This document shows, piece by piece, positions 1 through 10,292 of a DNA stretch of 64,000 bases. The DNA is from Paraconexibacter antarcticus. Its GTDB lineage: Bacteria > Actinomycetota > Thermoleophilia > Solirubrobacterales > Solirubrobacteraceae. The stretch spans positions 806,001 to 870,000 of the forward strand of contig NZ_CP098502.1 of assembly GCF_024220175.1 (NCBI RefSeq), written 5' to 3'. Under the pieces are notes generated by a model. It ran no database searches, was not told where the DNA came from, and worked only from the letters and a program-made list of their open reading frames with translations. A program made the position numbers and the translations under genes. The number at the start of each line of letters is the position of its first letter. The stretch's first letter is position 1.

Positions 1-2
1 CG

Positions 3-638
3 ATCGGCGGGGCCGAGCTCGACGACGAGCTGTGCCACGTCGCGCTCGGCGTCCTCGGCCTGCCCGACATCCTCATGGACGAGCTCGCGCTCGCCGCCGG
101 CTTCCCGACCACCGGCGCGGCGCCCATGTCGGAGCTCGTCACGCGCGTGCGGGAGCTCGAGGCGCTCGCGACGACCGACGACCTCACGGGGATCGCCTCT
201 CGCCGGCACTGGCTCGCGCACGTGCGCTCCGAGCTGTCGGCCGGGGTGGCGGGCGGCATCATCGCCCTGGACATCGACGCCTTCAAGACGATCAACGACA
301 CGCACGGGCATCAGGTCGGCGACGTCGTCCTCTGCCAGGTGGCGCAGGCCGCGGCGACCGTCGGCTTCGCGGGCCGGCTCGGCGGCGACGAGCTCGCCGT
401 GTGGGTGGCGGCCGGTTCGCGGTCCACGCGCGAGGTCGCCGAGCAGATCGTCCGGCGCGTTCGCCGTGACAGTCAGGCCGGCGGGCCCACGGTGACGGTC
501 TCCGCGGGGACGGCGGCGACGACCGGCGGCGGTGACCTCGAGCGCCTGCTCGCGTGCGCCGACCAGGCGCTCTACGGCGCCAAGCGGCAGGGCCGCGACC
601 GCGCGGTCGACATCGGGTACCCCGTCGCGGCGGCCTGA
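3..638 (+). CDS. GGDEF-domain diguanylate cyclase-like protein, 3' part
   Basis: The reading frame is open from the left edge, so the start and any N-terminal sensor lie outside the window. About 210 residues are visible. The segment from the LATTDDLTGI motif onward is a GGDEF domain, with LDIDAFKTINDTHGH (the usual metal and GTP binding region) and a C-terminal QALYGAKRQGRDR motif. The active-site loop at 381-395 reads GGDEL instead of GGDEF or GGEEF. Such domains make cyclic di-GMP from two GTP in the cytoplasm. The last-position change may weaken catalysis or leave a GTP-binding sensor. No inhibitory RxxD site was recognised just upstream of the loop. The family call is firm; activity is uncertain. 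Confidence 0.85.
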   Translation: MGGAELDDELCHVALGVLGLPDILMDELALAAGFPTTGAAPMSELVTRVRELEALATTDDLTGIASRRHWLAHVRSELSAGVAGGIIALDIDAFKTINDTHGHQVGDVVLCQVAQAAATVGFAGRLGGDELAVWVAAGSRSTREVAEQIVRRVRRDSQAGGPTVTVSAGTAATTGGGDLERLLACADQALYGAKRQGRDRAVDIGYPVAAA

Positions 639-666
639 GGCGGCGCGCCGCGCGGGGCAGGCCGCC

Positions 667-2635
<1,969 letters not shown>

Positions 2636-2662
2636 CCGCCGCCGCCGGCGCCGCCGCCGCCC

Positions 2663-3508
2663 TCAGGCGGTGAGCGGCCCGCGGCGGCCGAGCATCGCCC
2701 GTCCGGCGACGACGAGCTTGCGGCGGGTGGGGACGACGACCCGGCCCGCCTCCCCGCGGGCCGTCTGGGCCTCCAGGCCCCGCAGGATCTCGCGGTACAT
2801 GACGGCGGCCGCGCGGATCGCGGGCCGGCCGGCGGCGAGCGCGTCGACCCCGGCGAGGCCCTCCGCGTAGCGGGCGTCGGCCCGGGCGATCTGGTCGCGC
2901 AGGAGCGCGGCGCGCGCGCCGGGGACGGGCGGGCCGTGCGCCGCGACCGCCTCGGCGGAGACATAGCAGCGCCCGGCGGCCGCGTCCTCGTCGAGGTCGC
3001 GGAGGATGTTCGTCCGCTGCATCGCGATGCCGAGAGCGGCGGCGGCCCGCTCGGCCGCACCGACGTCGGCGCCCGGCCGCAGCCCGAGCAGCGAGGTCAT
3101 GAGCAGGCCGACGGTCCCCGCGACCTGATGGCAGTAGCGGTCGACGTCCGCCTCGGTCGCGGGCGGGCGGTGGTCCAGGTCGGCGCGCATGCCCGCGCAG
3201 AAGTCGAGGACGGCCTGGCGCGGGACGGGATGGCGCGTCGCGAGGTCGGCGAGGATCTCGGCCTCGGGGCCGAGGGCCGTCCAGCCCGACGCCCACGCCT
3301 CGACCGCCTCCACGCGTGCGGCCGCGTGCGGATGCGCGTCGTCGACGAGGTCGTCGAGCGTGCGGAGCACGAGGTAGAGGAGGTAGACGTCGTCGCGCAG
3401 CTCGCGCGGCAGCAGCCGGGCGGCGAGTGCGAACGTCCGGCCGGCGCGACGCGTCGTCGTCCGGGCCTCGGCGACGCGGCCCGGCTCCTCGTCAGCGCGT
3501 AGCAGCAT
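2663..3508 (-). CDS. crtB: Phytoene/squalene synthase family protein
   Basis: This 281-residue protein belongs to the trans-isoprenyl diphosphate synthase (head-to-head) family. It joins two prenyl diphosphates, here most likely two GGPP to phytoene. Both Asp-rich Mg-binding motifs are present: TLDDLVDD near residue 50 and QRTNILRDLDEDA near residue 165. The YCHQVAGTVG motif near 128 is also typical. It is the last gene of fni-crtI-crtB, and its start overlaps the end of crtI by 17 bases, which implies translational coupling. A C30 dehydrosqualene synthase (crtM) is possible, but the neighbouring desaturase looks CrtI-like. No crtE or lycopene cyclase gene is in the window. Confidence 0.88.
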   Translation of the reverse strand: MLLRADEEPGRVAEARTTTRRAGRTFALAARLLPRELRDDVYLLYLVLRTLDDLVDDAHPHAAARVEAVEAWASGWTALGPEAEILADLATRHPVPRQAVLDFCAGMRADLDHRPPATEADVDRYCHQVAGTVGLLMTSLLGLRPGADVGAAERAAAALGIAMQRTNILRDLDEDAAAGRCYVSAEAVAAHGPPVPGARAALLRDQIARADARYAEGLAGVDALAAGRPAIRAAAVMYREILRGLEAQTARGEAGRVVVPTRRKLVVAGRAMLGRRGPLTA

Positions 3509-4997
3509 CGGCGACCTGGGGGCGGGGGCGGGACGCGGGGCGGTGGTCCTCCCCGACGAGGCCGGCGGTGATCTCGGCGCCGAGCAGGACGCCGGGGATG
3601 CCGGCGCCGGGGTGCGTCCCGCCGCCGACGCGGTACAGGCCGCGCACGCGCGGGTCGCGGTTCGGCGGTCGCAGCGCGGCGGACTGGTGGAGCGTCGGCT
3701 CGAGCGCGAAGGCGTTGCCGTCCGTCGCGCCGAGCTCGTCGGCGAAGTCCTGCGGTGTCATGCGGTGCTCGACCCGGATGCTCGCGTCCAGGCCGGTGAG
3801 GCCGAAGGTGCTCTCGAGGTCGCGGACGAGCGCGTCGCGCAGCCGGCCCGACTCGGCCGACCAGTCGATGCCGCTGCGGAGGTTCGGGACGGGGAGCAGG
3901 AAGCACAGCGAGTCGCCGCCCGCGGGCGCCATCCCGGGCTCGGTGCGGACCGGGGCGTGGACGTAGGTCGAGAACGTCGGCGCGATCCGCCCGCGCCGCG
4001 TGACGTCGCGGATGAAGCGCCGGTACCCGGTCCCGACGAGGAGCGTGTGGTGCAGGAGCTCGGGCTGGATGCGGTCGGTCCCGAGGTAGAGGAGGAAGCA
4101 CGACATCGTCGGCTTCAGCGGGCGCCGCAGCCGCCGCGGCGGGGTGTCGAGGAGCGCGTCGACCTGCAGGACGTCGCCGTTGTGGACGACGGCGTCCGCC
4201 GGGACGTGCTCGCCGCCCGCGGTCCGCACGCCGGTGACGCGCCCGTGCGCGGTCTCGATCCGCGTGACGCGGTGGTTCGCGCCGCTGTGCACGTCGAGGG
4301 GCCGCGCCATCGCCTCGACGAGCGAGTAGACGCCGCCGTCGGTGTACCAGACGCCGTCGAGGAACTGGAGGTAGACGAGGGCGCCGTAGATCGCCGGCAC
4401 GCGGAACGGGTCGCCGCCGATGAAGAGCGAGTGGAAGCTGAAGGCCTCGCGGATCCGCTCGTCCCTGAAGAAGCGGCTCGTCGCCGTCCACAGCGGGAGG
4501 GCCGCGCCGAGCCGGGCCATCTTCGGCGTGAAGCGGACGAGGTCGGCGAGGCTCGAGAACTCCCGGCGGCCCGCGCCGAGGATGCCCTCGCGGTAGATCT
4601 CGCCCATCGACGCCATGTACCGCGGGAAGGCCCGCGCGTCGCGCTCGCTGAAGCGGGCGATCTGCTCGCGCATCGCGTCCTCGTCGCGGACGAAGTCGAG
4701 GTGGTGCTCGGTCGCCGGGTCGGCCCAGTGGATGCGGTAGAAGGGGTCGAGCTCGCGCAGGCGGACCTCGCGGTGGAGGTCCAGGCCACCGGCGGCGAAC
4801 GTCTCCTCCAGGACCCACGGCATCGTCACGAGCGACGGGCCGGTGTCCCACGTGAAGCCGCCGTCGGAGATCTGGTGCGCGCGGCCGCCGGGCCGGTCGC
4901 GCTGGTCGAGGACGACGACGTCGTGCCCAGCGCCCTGCAGGCGCAGCGCGCAGCCGAGCCCGCCGAGGCCGGCACCGATGACGACGACGCGGCTCAC
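3492..4997 (-). CDS. crtI: Phytoene desaturase (CrtI family)
   Basis: This 501-residue FAD-dependent carotenoid desaturase removes hydrogens from phytoene toward lycopene at the membrane. The N-terminus carries the dinucleotide-binding loop VVVIGAGLGGLGCALRLQ followed by DQRDRPGGRA. The C-terminus has the CrtI signature GLYRVGGGTHPGAGIPGVLL, which closes the FAD site. The start is taken as GTG at 4997, giving the standard length. It overlaps the fni stop codon by four bases (GTGA). A much longer upstream extension would run through fni and is rejected. It lies between fni and crtB in one operon. A C30 diapophytoene desaturase is the main alternative. Confidence 0.9.
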   Translation of the reverse strand: MSRVVVIGAGLGGLGCALRLQGAGHDVVVLDQRDRPGGRAHQISDGGFTWDTGPSLVTMPWVLEETFAAGGLDLHREVRLRELDPFYRIHWADPATEHHLDFVRDEDAMREQIARFSERDARAFPRYMASMGEIYREGILGAGRREFSSLADLVRFTPKMARLGAALPLWTATSRFFRDERIREAFSFHSLFIGGDPFRVPAIYGALVYLQFLDGVWYTDGGVYSLVEAMARPLDVHSGANHRVTRIETAHGRVTGVRTAGGEHVPADAVVHNGDVLQVDALLDTPPRRLRRPLKPTMSCFLLYLGTDRIQPELLHHTLLVGTGYRRFIRDVTRRGRIAPTFSTYVHAPVRTEPGMAPAGGDSLCFLLPVPNLRSGIDWSAESGRLRDALVRDLESTFGLTGLDASIRVEHRMTPQDFADELGATDGNAFALEPTLHQSAALRPPNRDPRVRGLYRVGGGTHPGAGIPGVLLGAEITAGLVGEDHRPASRPRPQVADAATR

Positions 4998-5998
4998 GAC
5001 GCCTGGAGGTGGTCGGGGGCGAGGGCGGCGGCGCTCGGGGCGCCGGCGGCCCACACGGCGATCCGCAGCTGCTCGATGACCGTCGCCACCGCCGCGGCGG
5101 CGCGGTCCTCCTGCGCGGCGAGCAGGAGCTGGCGGGCGAGACCGGCGGCGACGGCGCCGAGGGCCAGGCACTTGGCCGCCTCGACGCCGTCGCGCACCCC
5201 GCCGGAGGCGATGACCGGCAGTGCGGGGGCGGCGGCGACCGCGCCGCGCACGGCGTCGGCGGTCGGCACGCCCCAGTCGGCGAAGGCGGCGGCGACGGCC
5301 TGGGCCCCCGGGTCGCGCTGCCCCTCGACGAGCGCCCAGTTCGTGCCGCCCGCGCCCGCGACGTCGACGGCGGCGACGCCCGCCGCGGCGAGCAGCGCGA
5401 CGTCCTCCGGGTCCATGCCGAAGCCGACCTCCTTGACGACGACGGGCAGCGGATGCAGGTCGGCGACGGCGCGGGCGATGTCGTCGAGCGCGCGCGCGGA
5501 GACGGGCTCGCCCTCGGGCTGGACCGCCTCCTGGATCGGGTTCAGGTGGATGGAGAGCCCGTCGGCGTCGAGGAGGTCGACGATGCGCCGGGCGGCGTCG
5601 CGATCCTGGAGCTGGCTGCTCCCGAGGTTCGCGAGCAGCAGCGGCGGGCGCGCGGCGGAGCGGTAGGTGCCGAGCAGGCCCGCGTCCTGCAGGAGGGCGC
5701 GGCCGGACCCGAGCGTCAGCCCGATGCCGTGCTCGGCGGCGGCCTCGGCGAGGCGCATGTTCACGCGGCCCGCCTCGGGCGTGCCGCCCGTCATGGCGCT
5801 CACGAACAGCGGCGCCGCGAGCGTCTGGCCGAAGAGCGTCGTCGCGAGCGAGACGTCGGCGAGGTCTCGCCCGGGAAGCGCGCGATGGCGCAGGCGCAGC
5901 GCGTCGAGACCCGCGCCACGCGTGTGCAGGACGCCGGGCTGCGCGGCGATCCGGAGGTGGTCGGCCTTGCGGCCGGGGAGGGAGGCGAGCTCGGTCAC
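4994..5998 (-). CDS. fni: Type 2 isopentenyl-diphosphate delta-isomerase
   Basis: This 334-residue, FMN- and NADPH-dependent enzyme interconverts isopentenyl and dimethylallyl diphosphate, supplying the allylic primer for carotenoids. Family motifs are RKADHLRIA at the N-terminus, FVSAMTGGTPEA near residue 65, SIHLNPIQEAVQPEG near 150 (with the catalytic Gln and metal-binding Glu), VVKEVGFGM, and VDVAGAGGTNWA near 213. IASGGVRDG forms the late FMN phosphate site. It starts at GTG 5998 with no obvious Shine-Dalgarno sequence. It is the first gene of the carotenoid operon and ends in a four-base overlap with crtI. The type 2 enzyme is unrelated to the zinc-dependent type 1 enzyme. Confidence 0.93.
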   Translation of the reverse strand: MTELASLPGRKADHLRIAAQPGVLHTRGAGLDALRLRHRALPGRDLADVSLATTLFGQTLAAPLFVSAMTGGTPEAGRVNMRLAEAAAEHGIGLTLGSGRALLQDAGLLGTYRSAARPPLLLANLGSSQLQDRDAARRIVDLLDADGLSIHLNPIQEAVQPEGEPVSARALDDIARAVADLHPLPVVVKEVGFGMDPEDVALLAAAGVAAVDVAGAGGTNWALVEGQRDPGAQAVAAAFADWGVPTADAVRGAVAAAPALPVIASGGVRDGVEAAKCLALGAVAAGLARQLLLAAQEDRAAAAVATVIEQLRIAVWAAGAPSAAALAPDHLQAS

Positions 5999-6138
5999 GT
6001 GCGGGGGATACGGACGACGGCCGCCGGCGGTTCGCCGCCCATGCTGCGCCGGTGCCCGGATGACGCCCGGCCGTGTGCCGTCGCGGACCCCGGGTAGCCG
6101 GTCCGCAGACCACCACCCCGAATCAGGAGGAACGTCCG

Positions 6139-6492
6139 ATGATCAACGGCATCTCCGCCGTCTGGCTGCCCGTCTCCGACATGGACCGCGCCGTCGACTT
6201 CTACGAGCAGAAGCTCGGCCTCACCGTGAAGGAACGGCAGCCCGAGTGGAGCGAGCTCGAGCTCGACGGCCAGTGCATCGGCCTCAACGGGCGTCCGGAG
6301 GAGACGGCAGGCGGCGACGGCGGGGCGCTCATCGCGTTCTCGGCGGGCGACAGCATCGAGGCCGAGGTCGAGCGCCTCAAGGGCGAGGGCGTCGAGTTCT
6401 CCGGCGGCATCTCCGACCACCCGTGGGGCCGGATCGTCCCGTTCAAGGACCCCGACGGGAACGACCTGCAGCTCTTCGCGCCGCCGGCCTGA
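6139..6492 (+). CDS. VOC (glyoxalase/bleomycin resistance) family protein
   Basis: This 117-residue single-domain protein has the vicinal-oxygen-chelate fold. It shows the beta-alpha-beta start VSDMDRAVDFYEQKLGLTV and the closing motif GRIVPFKDPDGNDLQLF that carries the usual C-terminal metal-ligand position. VOC domains act as metal-dependent lyases, isomerases or dioxygenases or as drug-binding proteins, and the substrate cannot be read from sequence. The start is well set by a perfect AGGAGG at 6125-6130, eight bases before ATG. The gene is alone, between divergent fni and the convergent CMD gene. Confidence 0.82.
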   Translation: MINGISAVWLPVSDMDRAVDFYEQKLGLTVKERQPEWSELELDGQCIGLNGRPEETAGGDGGALIAFSAGDSIEAEVERLKGEGVEFSGGISDHPWGRIVPFKDPDGNDLQLFAPPA

Positions 6493-6508
6493 CCACGGCG
6501 GGCGGCCT

Positions 6509-6555
6509 GGCCTCGGCCTCGGCGGCGGCACGTCCGCCCGCCCGGGCCCGAGGCC
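6509..6555. terminator. GC-rich inverted repeat between convergent genes
   Basis: GGCCTCGG occurs at 6509-6516 and 6515-6522 and pairs with CCGAGGCC at 6548-6555 around a G/C-rich loop. It lies between the stops of the VOC gene and the opposing CMD gene, so it may act in both directions. There is no T-run. Confidence 0.4.
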
Positions 6556-6570
6556 GCGGAGGCCCCGGCG

Positions 6571-7167
6571 TCACCGCCGCTCGGCGAGGCGCTGGAGCGC
6601 CCGCGCCACACGGGACGGCGGCCCGGTCGCCTCGCGGTCGGGCTGGACCTGCAGCGCGTTGAGCGTCATCGCGAGCATCTCGTAGTGGCCGATGAGCAGC
6701 GGCAGCTCGATGAGCTCGCGCTCGCCGAGCTCCGCGGCGAGCGCCGCCCAGAGCGCGTCGTCGATCGTCCGCGCGTCGGCGTGCAGCGCGTCGGCCGCGC
6801 GGAGCAGCAGCGCCTGGCGCGGCGTCCAGCCCGCCGCGCCCGGGCCGTCGCCGGCGCGCGCGATCTGCTCCGCCGTGAGCCCGGCGAGCGCGCCGAGGCG
6901 GCGGTGGTGGCGGGCCTCGTACTCGCAGTGGCAGTTGTGGGCGACGCGGAGGATGACGAGCTCGGCGTCGGCGCGCGGGAGGACGCCGCCGGGCATGAGC
7001 GCGCCGGCGAAGGCGAGCCAGCGGCGGAAGAGGCCGCGGTGGCGCGCGAGCGTCGTGAAGACGTGCGGCGGCGGGCCGCCGGCGGCGACGCCGAGGACGC
7101 GGGTGATCGCGTCGTTGACGAGGCCGATGTCGGCGCGGCGGCCGGGCGGGATGCGCGGGCCGCTCAT
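6571..7167 (-). CDS. Carboxymuconolactone decarboxylase family protein
   Basis: This 198-residue protein is of the CMD/AhpD-like helical family. The core RVAHNCHCEYEARHHRRL near residues 90-105 holds the Cys, Glu and His arrangement found in these proteins, which either decarboxylate lactones or act as thiol peroxidase adaptors. Two cysteines lie one residue apart, not in the CxxC spacing of AhpD, so a redox role is not assured. The ATG at 7167 overlaps the stop of the upstream SDR gene by four bases (ATGA), so the two are translationally coupled and probably share a pathway. Paired CMD and SDR genes are often found in catabolism of small organic compounds, but the substrate is unknown. Confidence 0.8.
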   Translation of the reverse strand: MSGPRIPPGRRADIGLVNDAITRVLGVAAGGPPPHVFTTLARHRGLFRRWLAFAGALMPGGVLPRADAELVILRVAHNCHCEYEARHHRRLGALAGLTAEQIARAGDGPGAAGWTPRQALLLRAADALHADARTIDDALWAALAAELGERELIELPLLIGHYEMLAMTLNALQVQPDREATGPPSRVARALQRLAERR

Positions 7168-8030
7168 CGCATGCCCTCGGCGCGGGCCTTCGCGACCTGC
7201 CGGGAGAGGGTCCGGTTCATCGTCCGCATGACGAGCTCGTACGCGACGGGCAGGCGCTGGGCCCAGAAGTGACCGAAGCGGATGTCGGGCGAGGTGTAGA
7301 CCATGTACCGCCCCTTGCGCACCCCGGCGAGGATGCACGCCGCGGCGTGCTCGGGGGTGACGGCGCGGCGCTCGAAGTGGTGGACGAGGCGCTTGATGCG
7401 CGGATGCTCGCGGTTGACGCCGACGATGTCGACCGTGCCGACGAGCGGGGTCGCGACGCCGCCGGGACAGACGAGGCTCACGCCGATGCCGTGCTCGCGC
7501 AGGTCGAAGCGCAGCACCTCGGAGACGCCGCGCAGGCCGAACTTCGTCGCGCTGTAGGCGGCGTGCCACGGCAGGCCGAAGAGCCCCGCCGCGGACGAGA
7601 CGTTCACGAGGTGCCCGCCGCGGCCGGCCGCCATCATCGGCGGGACGAAGCACTCGATGACGTGGATCGGGCCCATGAGGTTCACGTCGACCAGCCGCCG
7701 CCAGTGCTCGTGGGTGAGGCGGTCGACGGAGCCCCAGGTCGAGATGCCGGCGACGTTCATGACGACGTCCATCGACCCGTGGGCGGCGTGGATCTGCGCG
7801 GCGAGGGCGACGACGGCGTCGTGGTCGGAGACGTCGGCGGCGGTGGCGGTGAGGACGGTCCCGCCGGCCGCGCGGATCTCGCCGGCGACCGCGTCGAGCG
7901 CCTCGGCGCGCAGGTCGGTGAGGTGCAGCCGCGCGCCGCGCCGGCCGGCCGCGACCGCCGTCGCACGGCCGATCCCGCTCGCGGCTCCCGTGATGAGCAC
8001 GTGCTTGCCTGAGATGTCGACGCCGGCCAC
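7164..8030 (-). CDS. Short-chain dehydrogenase/reductase
   Basis: This 288-residue NAD(P)-dependent oxidoreductase has a Rossmann fold. It shows the cofactor loop TGAASGIG near residue 15, an NVAG motif near 92 (usually NNAG), catalytic Ser in NVSSAAG near 145 and the catalytic YSATK near 160. A C-terminal tail of about 60 residues (KGRYMVYTSPDIRFGHFW) resembles SDRs that act on lipophilic substrates. The start is GTG 8030. A TAGAGT hexamer sits seven bases before it, suggesting a leaderless message, and an in-frame extension upstream would run through the palindromic repeats. It is coupled to the CMD gene by a four-base overlap. The substrate is unknown. Confidence 0.85.
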   Translation of the reverse strand: MAGVDISGKHVLITGAASGIGRATAVAAGRRGARLHLTDLRAEALDAVAGEIRAAGGTVLTATAADVSDHDAVVALAAQIHAAHGSMDVVMNVAGISTWGSVDRLTHEHWRRLVDVNLMGPIHVIECFVPPMMAAGRGGHLVNVSSAAGLFGLPWHAAYSATKFGLRGVSEVLRFDLREHGIGVSLVCPGGVATPLVGTVDIVGVNREHPRIKRLVHHFERRAVTPEHAAACILAGVRKGRYMVYTSPDIRFGHFWAQRLPVAYELVMRTMNRTLSRQVAKARAEGMR

Positions 8031-8037
8031 GAGCCGG

Positions 8038-8043
8038 ACTCTA
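8038..8043 (-). promoter_or_regulatory. Putative -10 element (TAGAGT) of the SDR-CMD operon
   Basis: On the minus strand TAGAGT ends seven bases before the GTG at 8030. It fits the TANNNT pattern repeated across this window and predicts transcription starting at or next to the start codon. Confidence 0.45.
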
Positions 8044-8094
8044 CCTTCGGCGAACGCCGACGTACATCGATGGCTCCCAGCACCCACCGTCGCC

Positions 8095-8137
8095 GAGTGA
8101 CACTTCACGCAGGACAGGTCTGCGCAGATTGTCAGTG
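8095..8137. repeat. 43-nt palindromic repeat, copy 1
   Basis: It starts GAGTGACACTTCACGCAGG and ends with ATTGTCAGTG. The outer arms GAGTGACA and TTGTCA are inverted and an inner CGCAG/CTGCG pair could close a second stem. The right end has diverged relative to copy 2. Confidence 0.7.
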
Positions 8138-8166
8138 GGCGCGCCGGGGCGGGGCGCCCACCCGCC

Positions 8167-8209
8167 GAGTGACAGTTCACGCAGGACAGGTCTGCGCAGG
8201 TTGTCATTC
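8167..8209. repeat. 43-nt palindromic repeat, copy 2
   Basis: It starts GAGTGACAGTTCACGCAGG and ends GGTTGTCATTC. With flanking CC and GG, the arms CCGAGTGACA and TGTCATTCGG pair over about ten positions with one G-T wobble. It has the same length and termini as the copy at 28755-28797. Confidence 0.75.
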
Positions 8210-8285
8210 GGCGCGCCGGGGCGGGGGTCGGCCGGCGCGCCGAGCGCCCGGGCGGGGGCGCGTCGCCGGAAGCTCCCCGCGCCGG

Positions 8286-9002
8286 TCAGGGCGCGACGAG
8301 GCGGGTGCGCAGCCGCTCGAGCGTCTCCTCGCCGGCCCCCTGCGCGCGCAGCCAACTCTCGGCGCCGCCCGCCGCCCGCAGCGTCGCGAGCACCTCCGTG
8401 ATCGCCGCCGCGGGGGCGTCGAGGATCTCGGGGCGGCGCTCGAGCAGCCGCTGCATGAGGTCCTCCTGGCCGCGGAACGTCCCCGCGGCCTGGAAGCGCT
8501 CGACGACGCCGGTCATGTTGCCCTGGGTGACGGCGTAGTCGGCGACGATCTCCTCCTCGGCGACGCCGACGGCGGCGAGCAGCACGGCGATGGCGACGCC
8601 CGTGCGGTCCTTCCCCGCGGCACAGTGCACGAGCACCGGCCCGGGGCCGTCGGCGGCGAGCGCGGCGATCGTCGCGAACCTCGGGCCGGCGTCGGCGAGC
8701 ATCGCGAGGTAGAGCGTGACGAGGCCGCTGCCGGCCGCGGAGGAGAGCAGGTGGTCGAGGCTCGCGTCGGCCGAGAGGGGCACCTGGTGCACGGCCGCGC
8801 CGGGGATCGCGAGCGGGTGCTCGCCGTTGCCCTCCCGCGCCGAGCGCAGGTCGACGATCGTGCGCGGCGGCCACGCCCCGAGGCCCGGGGCGGCGTCGCC
8901 GGCGTACGGGGCGTCGCTCCGCAGCAGCACCCCGGCCCGGATCGTGCCGCCGTCGGCGAGGCGGAGGCCGCCGACGTCGCGGACGTTGCTCATGGACGTC
9001 AT
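8286..9002 (-). CDS. Tyrosine/serine protein phosphatase (Y_phosphatase3 type)
   Basis: This 238-residue protein resembles mycobacterial PtpB-like phosphatases. The N-terminus (SNVRDVGGLRLADGG) matches the family's NFRDLGG-type opening. The catalytic P-loop VHCAAGKDRTGVA lies near residue 130, with Cys as nucleophile and the lysine and aspartate typical of this dual/lipid-active subgroup. It could dephosphorylate proteins or phosphoinositides, and the substrate is unknown. Two ATGs compete, 9002 and 8993. Neither has a good Shine-Dalgarno sequence, and TATCCT lies ten bases before 9002. It is a single gene, divergent from the desaturase reductase gene, with the tandem palindromic repeats just beyond its 3' end. 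Confidence 0.88.
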   Translation of the reverse strand: MTSMSNVRDVGGLRLADGGTIRAGVLLRSDAPYAGDAAPGLGAWPPRTIVDLRSAREGNGEHPLAIPGAAVHQVPLSADASLDHLLSSAAGSGLVTLYLAMLADAGPRFATIAALAADGPGPVLVHCAAGKDRTGVAIAVLLAAVGVAEEEIVADYAVTQGNMTGVVERFQAAGTFRGQEDLMQRLLERRPEILDAPAAAITEVLATLRAAGGAESWLRAQGAGEETLERLRTRLVAP

Positions 9003-9166
9003 GACCGGACGCAGGATACGGCCGGCGCGCCAGGCGGTGTCATCGCGGTGTGGATGCTCCGGTGGCGTTTCGGCCGGCGGGAGCCCGTCCACGCCCAGAT
9101 GATCACGCGCGTACATTTCAGCGCGCACGCGGCGCCCGCCGCTTGTGTCCCGCCGACGATCCGGAC

Positions 9167-9172
9167 TAGGGT
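9167..9172 (+). promoter_or_regulatory. Putative -10 element (TAGGGT) of the reductase-desaturase operon
   Basis: TAGGGT lies seven bases before the ATG at 9180. TTGTGT about 18 bases further upstream could serve as a -35 element. No ribosome-binding site is visible, so the mRNA is probably leaderless. Confidence 0.5.
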
Positions 9173-9179
9173 CGCTGGC

Positions 9180-10280
9180 ATGGTCGAACGCGCCGCGCAA
9201 CCCACGATCTCGGTCCTCCGGCGGCGGCTGATGCAGGCTGCGCGCGCGATGACGACGCCGCTGGCGCCGGACGACTACCTCGGGCTGCTGAACCCGGCGT
9301 GGTCGGCGCGGGAGCTCACCGGGCGGATCGTCCGGATCAAGCCGGAGACCGAGGACGCCTCGACCGTCGTCGTCAAGCCGAGCTTCCCGTGGCCCGGGCA
9401 CCGACCGGGTCAGTACCTGCGCATCGGGGTCGAGCTCGACGGGATCCGCCACTGGCGCGCGTACTCCCTCACGTCCGATCCCGACCACCCCGAGGGGCTC
9501 GTGTCGATCACCGTCAAGCACGTGCCGGAGGGGCGCATGTCGCCCTTCTTCACGCGGCGGGCCGAGCCGGGGCAGATGGTCTACCTCGGCGAGGTCGAGG
9601 GCGAGTTCCGCCTGCCCAAGCCGCTGCCGGAGCGGGCGATCTTCATCAGCGCCGGGTCGGGGGTGACGCCGATCTGGGCGATGATCCGCGAGCTCGAGCG
9701 GCGCGGCGCGCTGAACGACGTCCTCCACGTCCACTGCGCGCGCGAGCCGGACAAGGTCATCTTCGGCCCGGACCTGCGGCGCATGGACCGCACCTACGAC
9801 GGCTACACCCTCCACGAGCACCTCACCGGTCAGGTGCCGCGCATCACCCCGGAGTCCCTCGCCGCGATCTGCCCCGACTGGGCCGACCGCGAGACCTTCC
9901 TCTCCGGGCCGCGCGAGATGATGGACATGTTCGAGGAGCACTGGGAGGCGCACGGCGATCCCGACCGCCTCCACACCGAGCGCTTCCAGCCGGTCATCGG
10001 CACCGGCGACCAGGAGGTCGGGACGGGCGGGACCGTCCGCTTCCGCGTCACCGACGTCGACGCCGAGTGCGGGGTCGGCGTGTCGATCCTCGTCGGCGGG
10101 GAGGAGGCCGGGGCGCTGCTGCCGTACGGCTGCCGCCTCGGCATCTGCCACACCTGCGTGGGGAAGCTGCACTCCGGGCAGGTGAGGGATCTGCGCACCG
10201 GGGAGGTCCACGGAGAGCAGGGTCAGACCGTCCGCACGTGCGTCAACGCGCCCGAAGGTCACGTCGAGATCGAACTCTAG
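9180..10280 (+). CDS. FAD/2Fe-2S oxidoreductase, electron donor to the adjacent desaturase
   Basis: This 366-residue protein is of the ferredoxin-NADP reductase type with a C-terminal plant-type ferredoxin domain. The FAD site RAYSL is near residue 100, the NAD(P) site ISAGSGVTPIWAM near 158, and the 2Fe-2S cysteines are in CRLGICHTC near residue 320 and RTCVN near the end. It passes electrons from NAD(P)H to a partner oxygenase. The desaturase gene begins 12 bases after its stop. This order and domain content match mycobacterial Rv3230c, the donor for the DesA3 stearoyl-CoA desaturase. The ATG at 9180 follows a TAGGGT element by seven bases. The role as desaturase reductase is a strong inference from context. 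Confidence 0.9.
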   Translation: MVERAAQPTISVLRRRLMQAARAMTTPLAPDDYLGLLNPAWSARELTGRIVRIKPETEDASTVVVKPSFPWPGHRPGQYLRIGVELDGIRHWRAYSLTSDPDHPEGLVSITVKHVPEGRMSPFFTRRAEPGQMVYLGEVEGEFRLPKPLPERAIFISAGSGVTPIWAMIRELERRGALNDVLHVHCAREPDKVIFGPDLRRMDRTYDGYTLHEHLTGQVPRITPESLAAICPDWADRETFLSGPREMMDMFEEHWEAHGDPDRLHTERFQPVIGTGDQEVGTGGTVRFRVTDVDAECGVGVSILVGGEEAGALLPYGCRLGICHTCVGKLHSGQVRDLRTGEVHGEQGQTVRTCVNAPEGHVEIEL

Positions 10281-10292
10281 GAACGACACCGC

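Larger units (their letters stand above)
8091..8226. repeat. Two tandem 64-bp direct repeats
   Basis: Unit 1 is 8091-8154 and unit 2 is 8163-8226, offset by 72 bases and identical at 60 of 64 positions by my alignment. Each unit contains a 43-nt imperfect palindrome followed by a GCGCGCCGGGGCGGGG tail. They occupy the intergenic space between the SDR start and the phosphatase stop. Confidence 0.9.

Noticed and set aside
4998..6116. Upstream extension of crtI to an 874-residue protein
   Set aside because: The added part overlaps the isopentenyl diphosphate isomerase gene in another frame. The family length and the GTGA overlap fix the start at 4997.
8091..8226. CRISPR-like array
   Set aside because: There are only two units, the repeats are imperfect palindromes directly adjoining short spacers of about 8 bases, and no cas gene is present.
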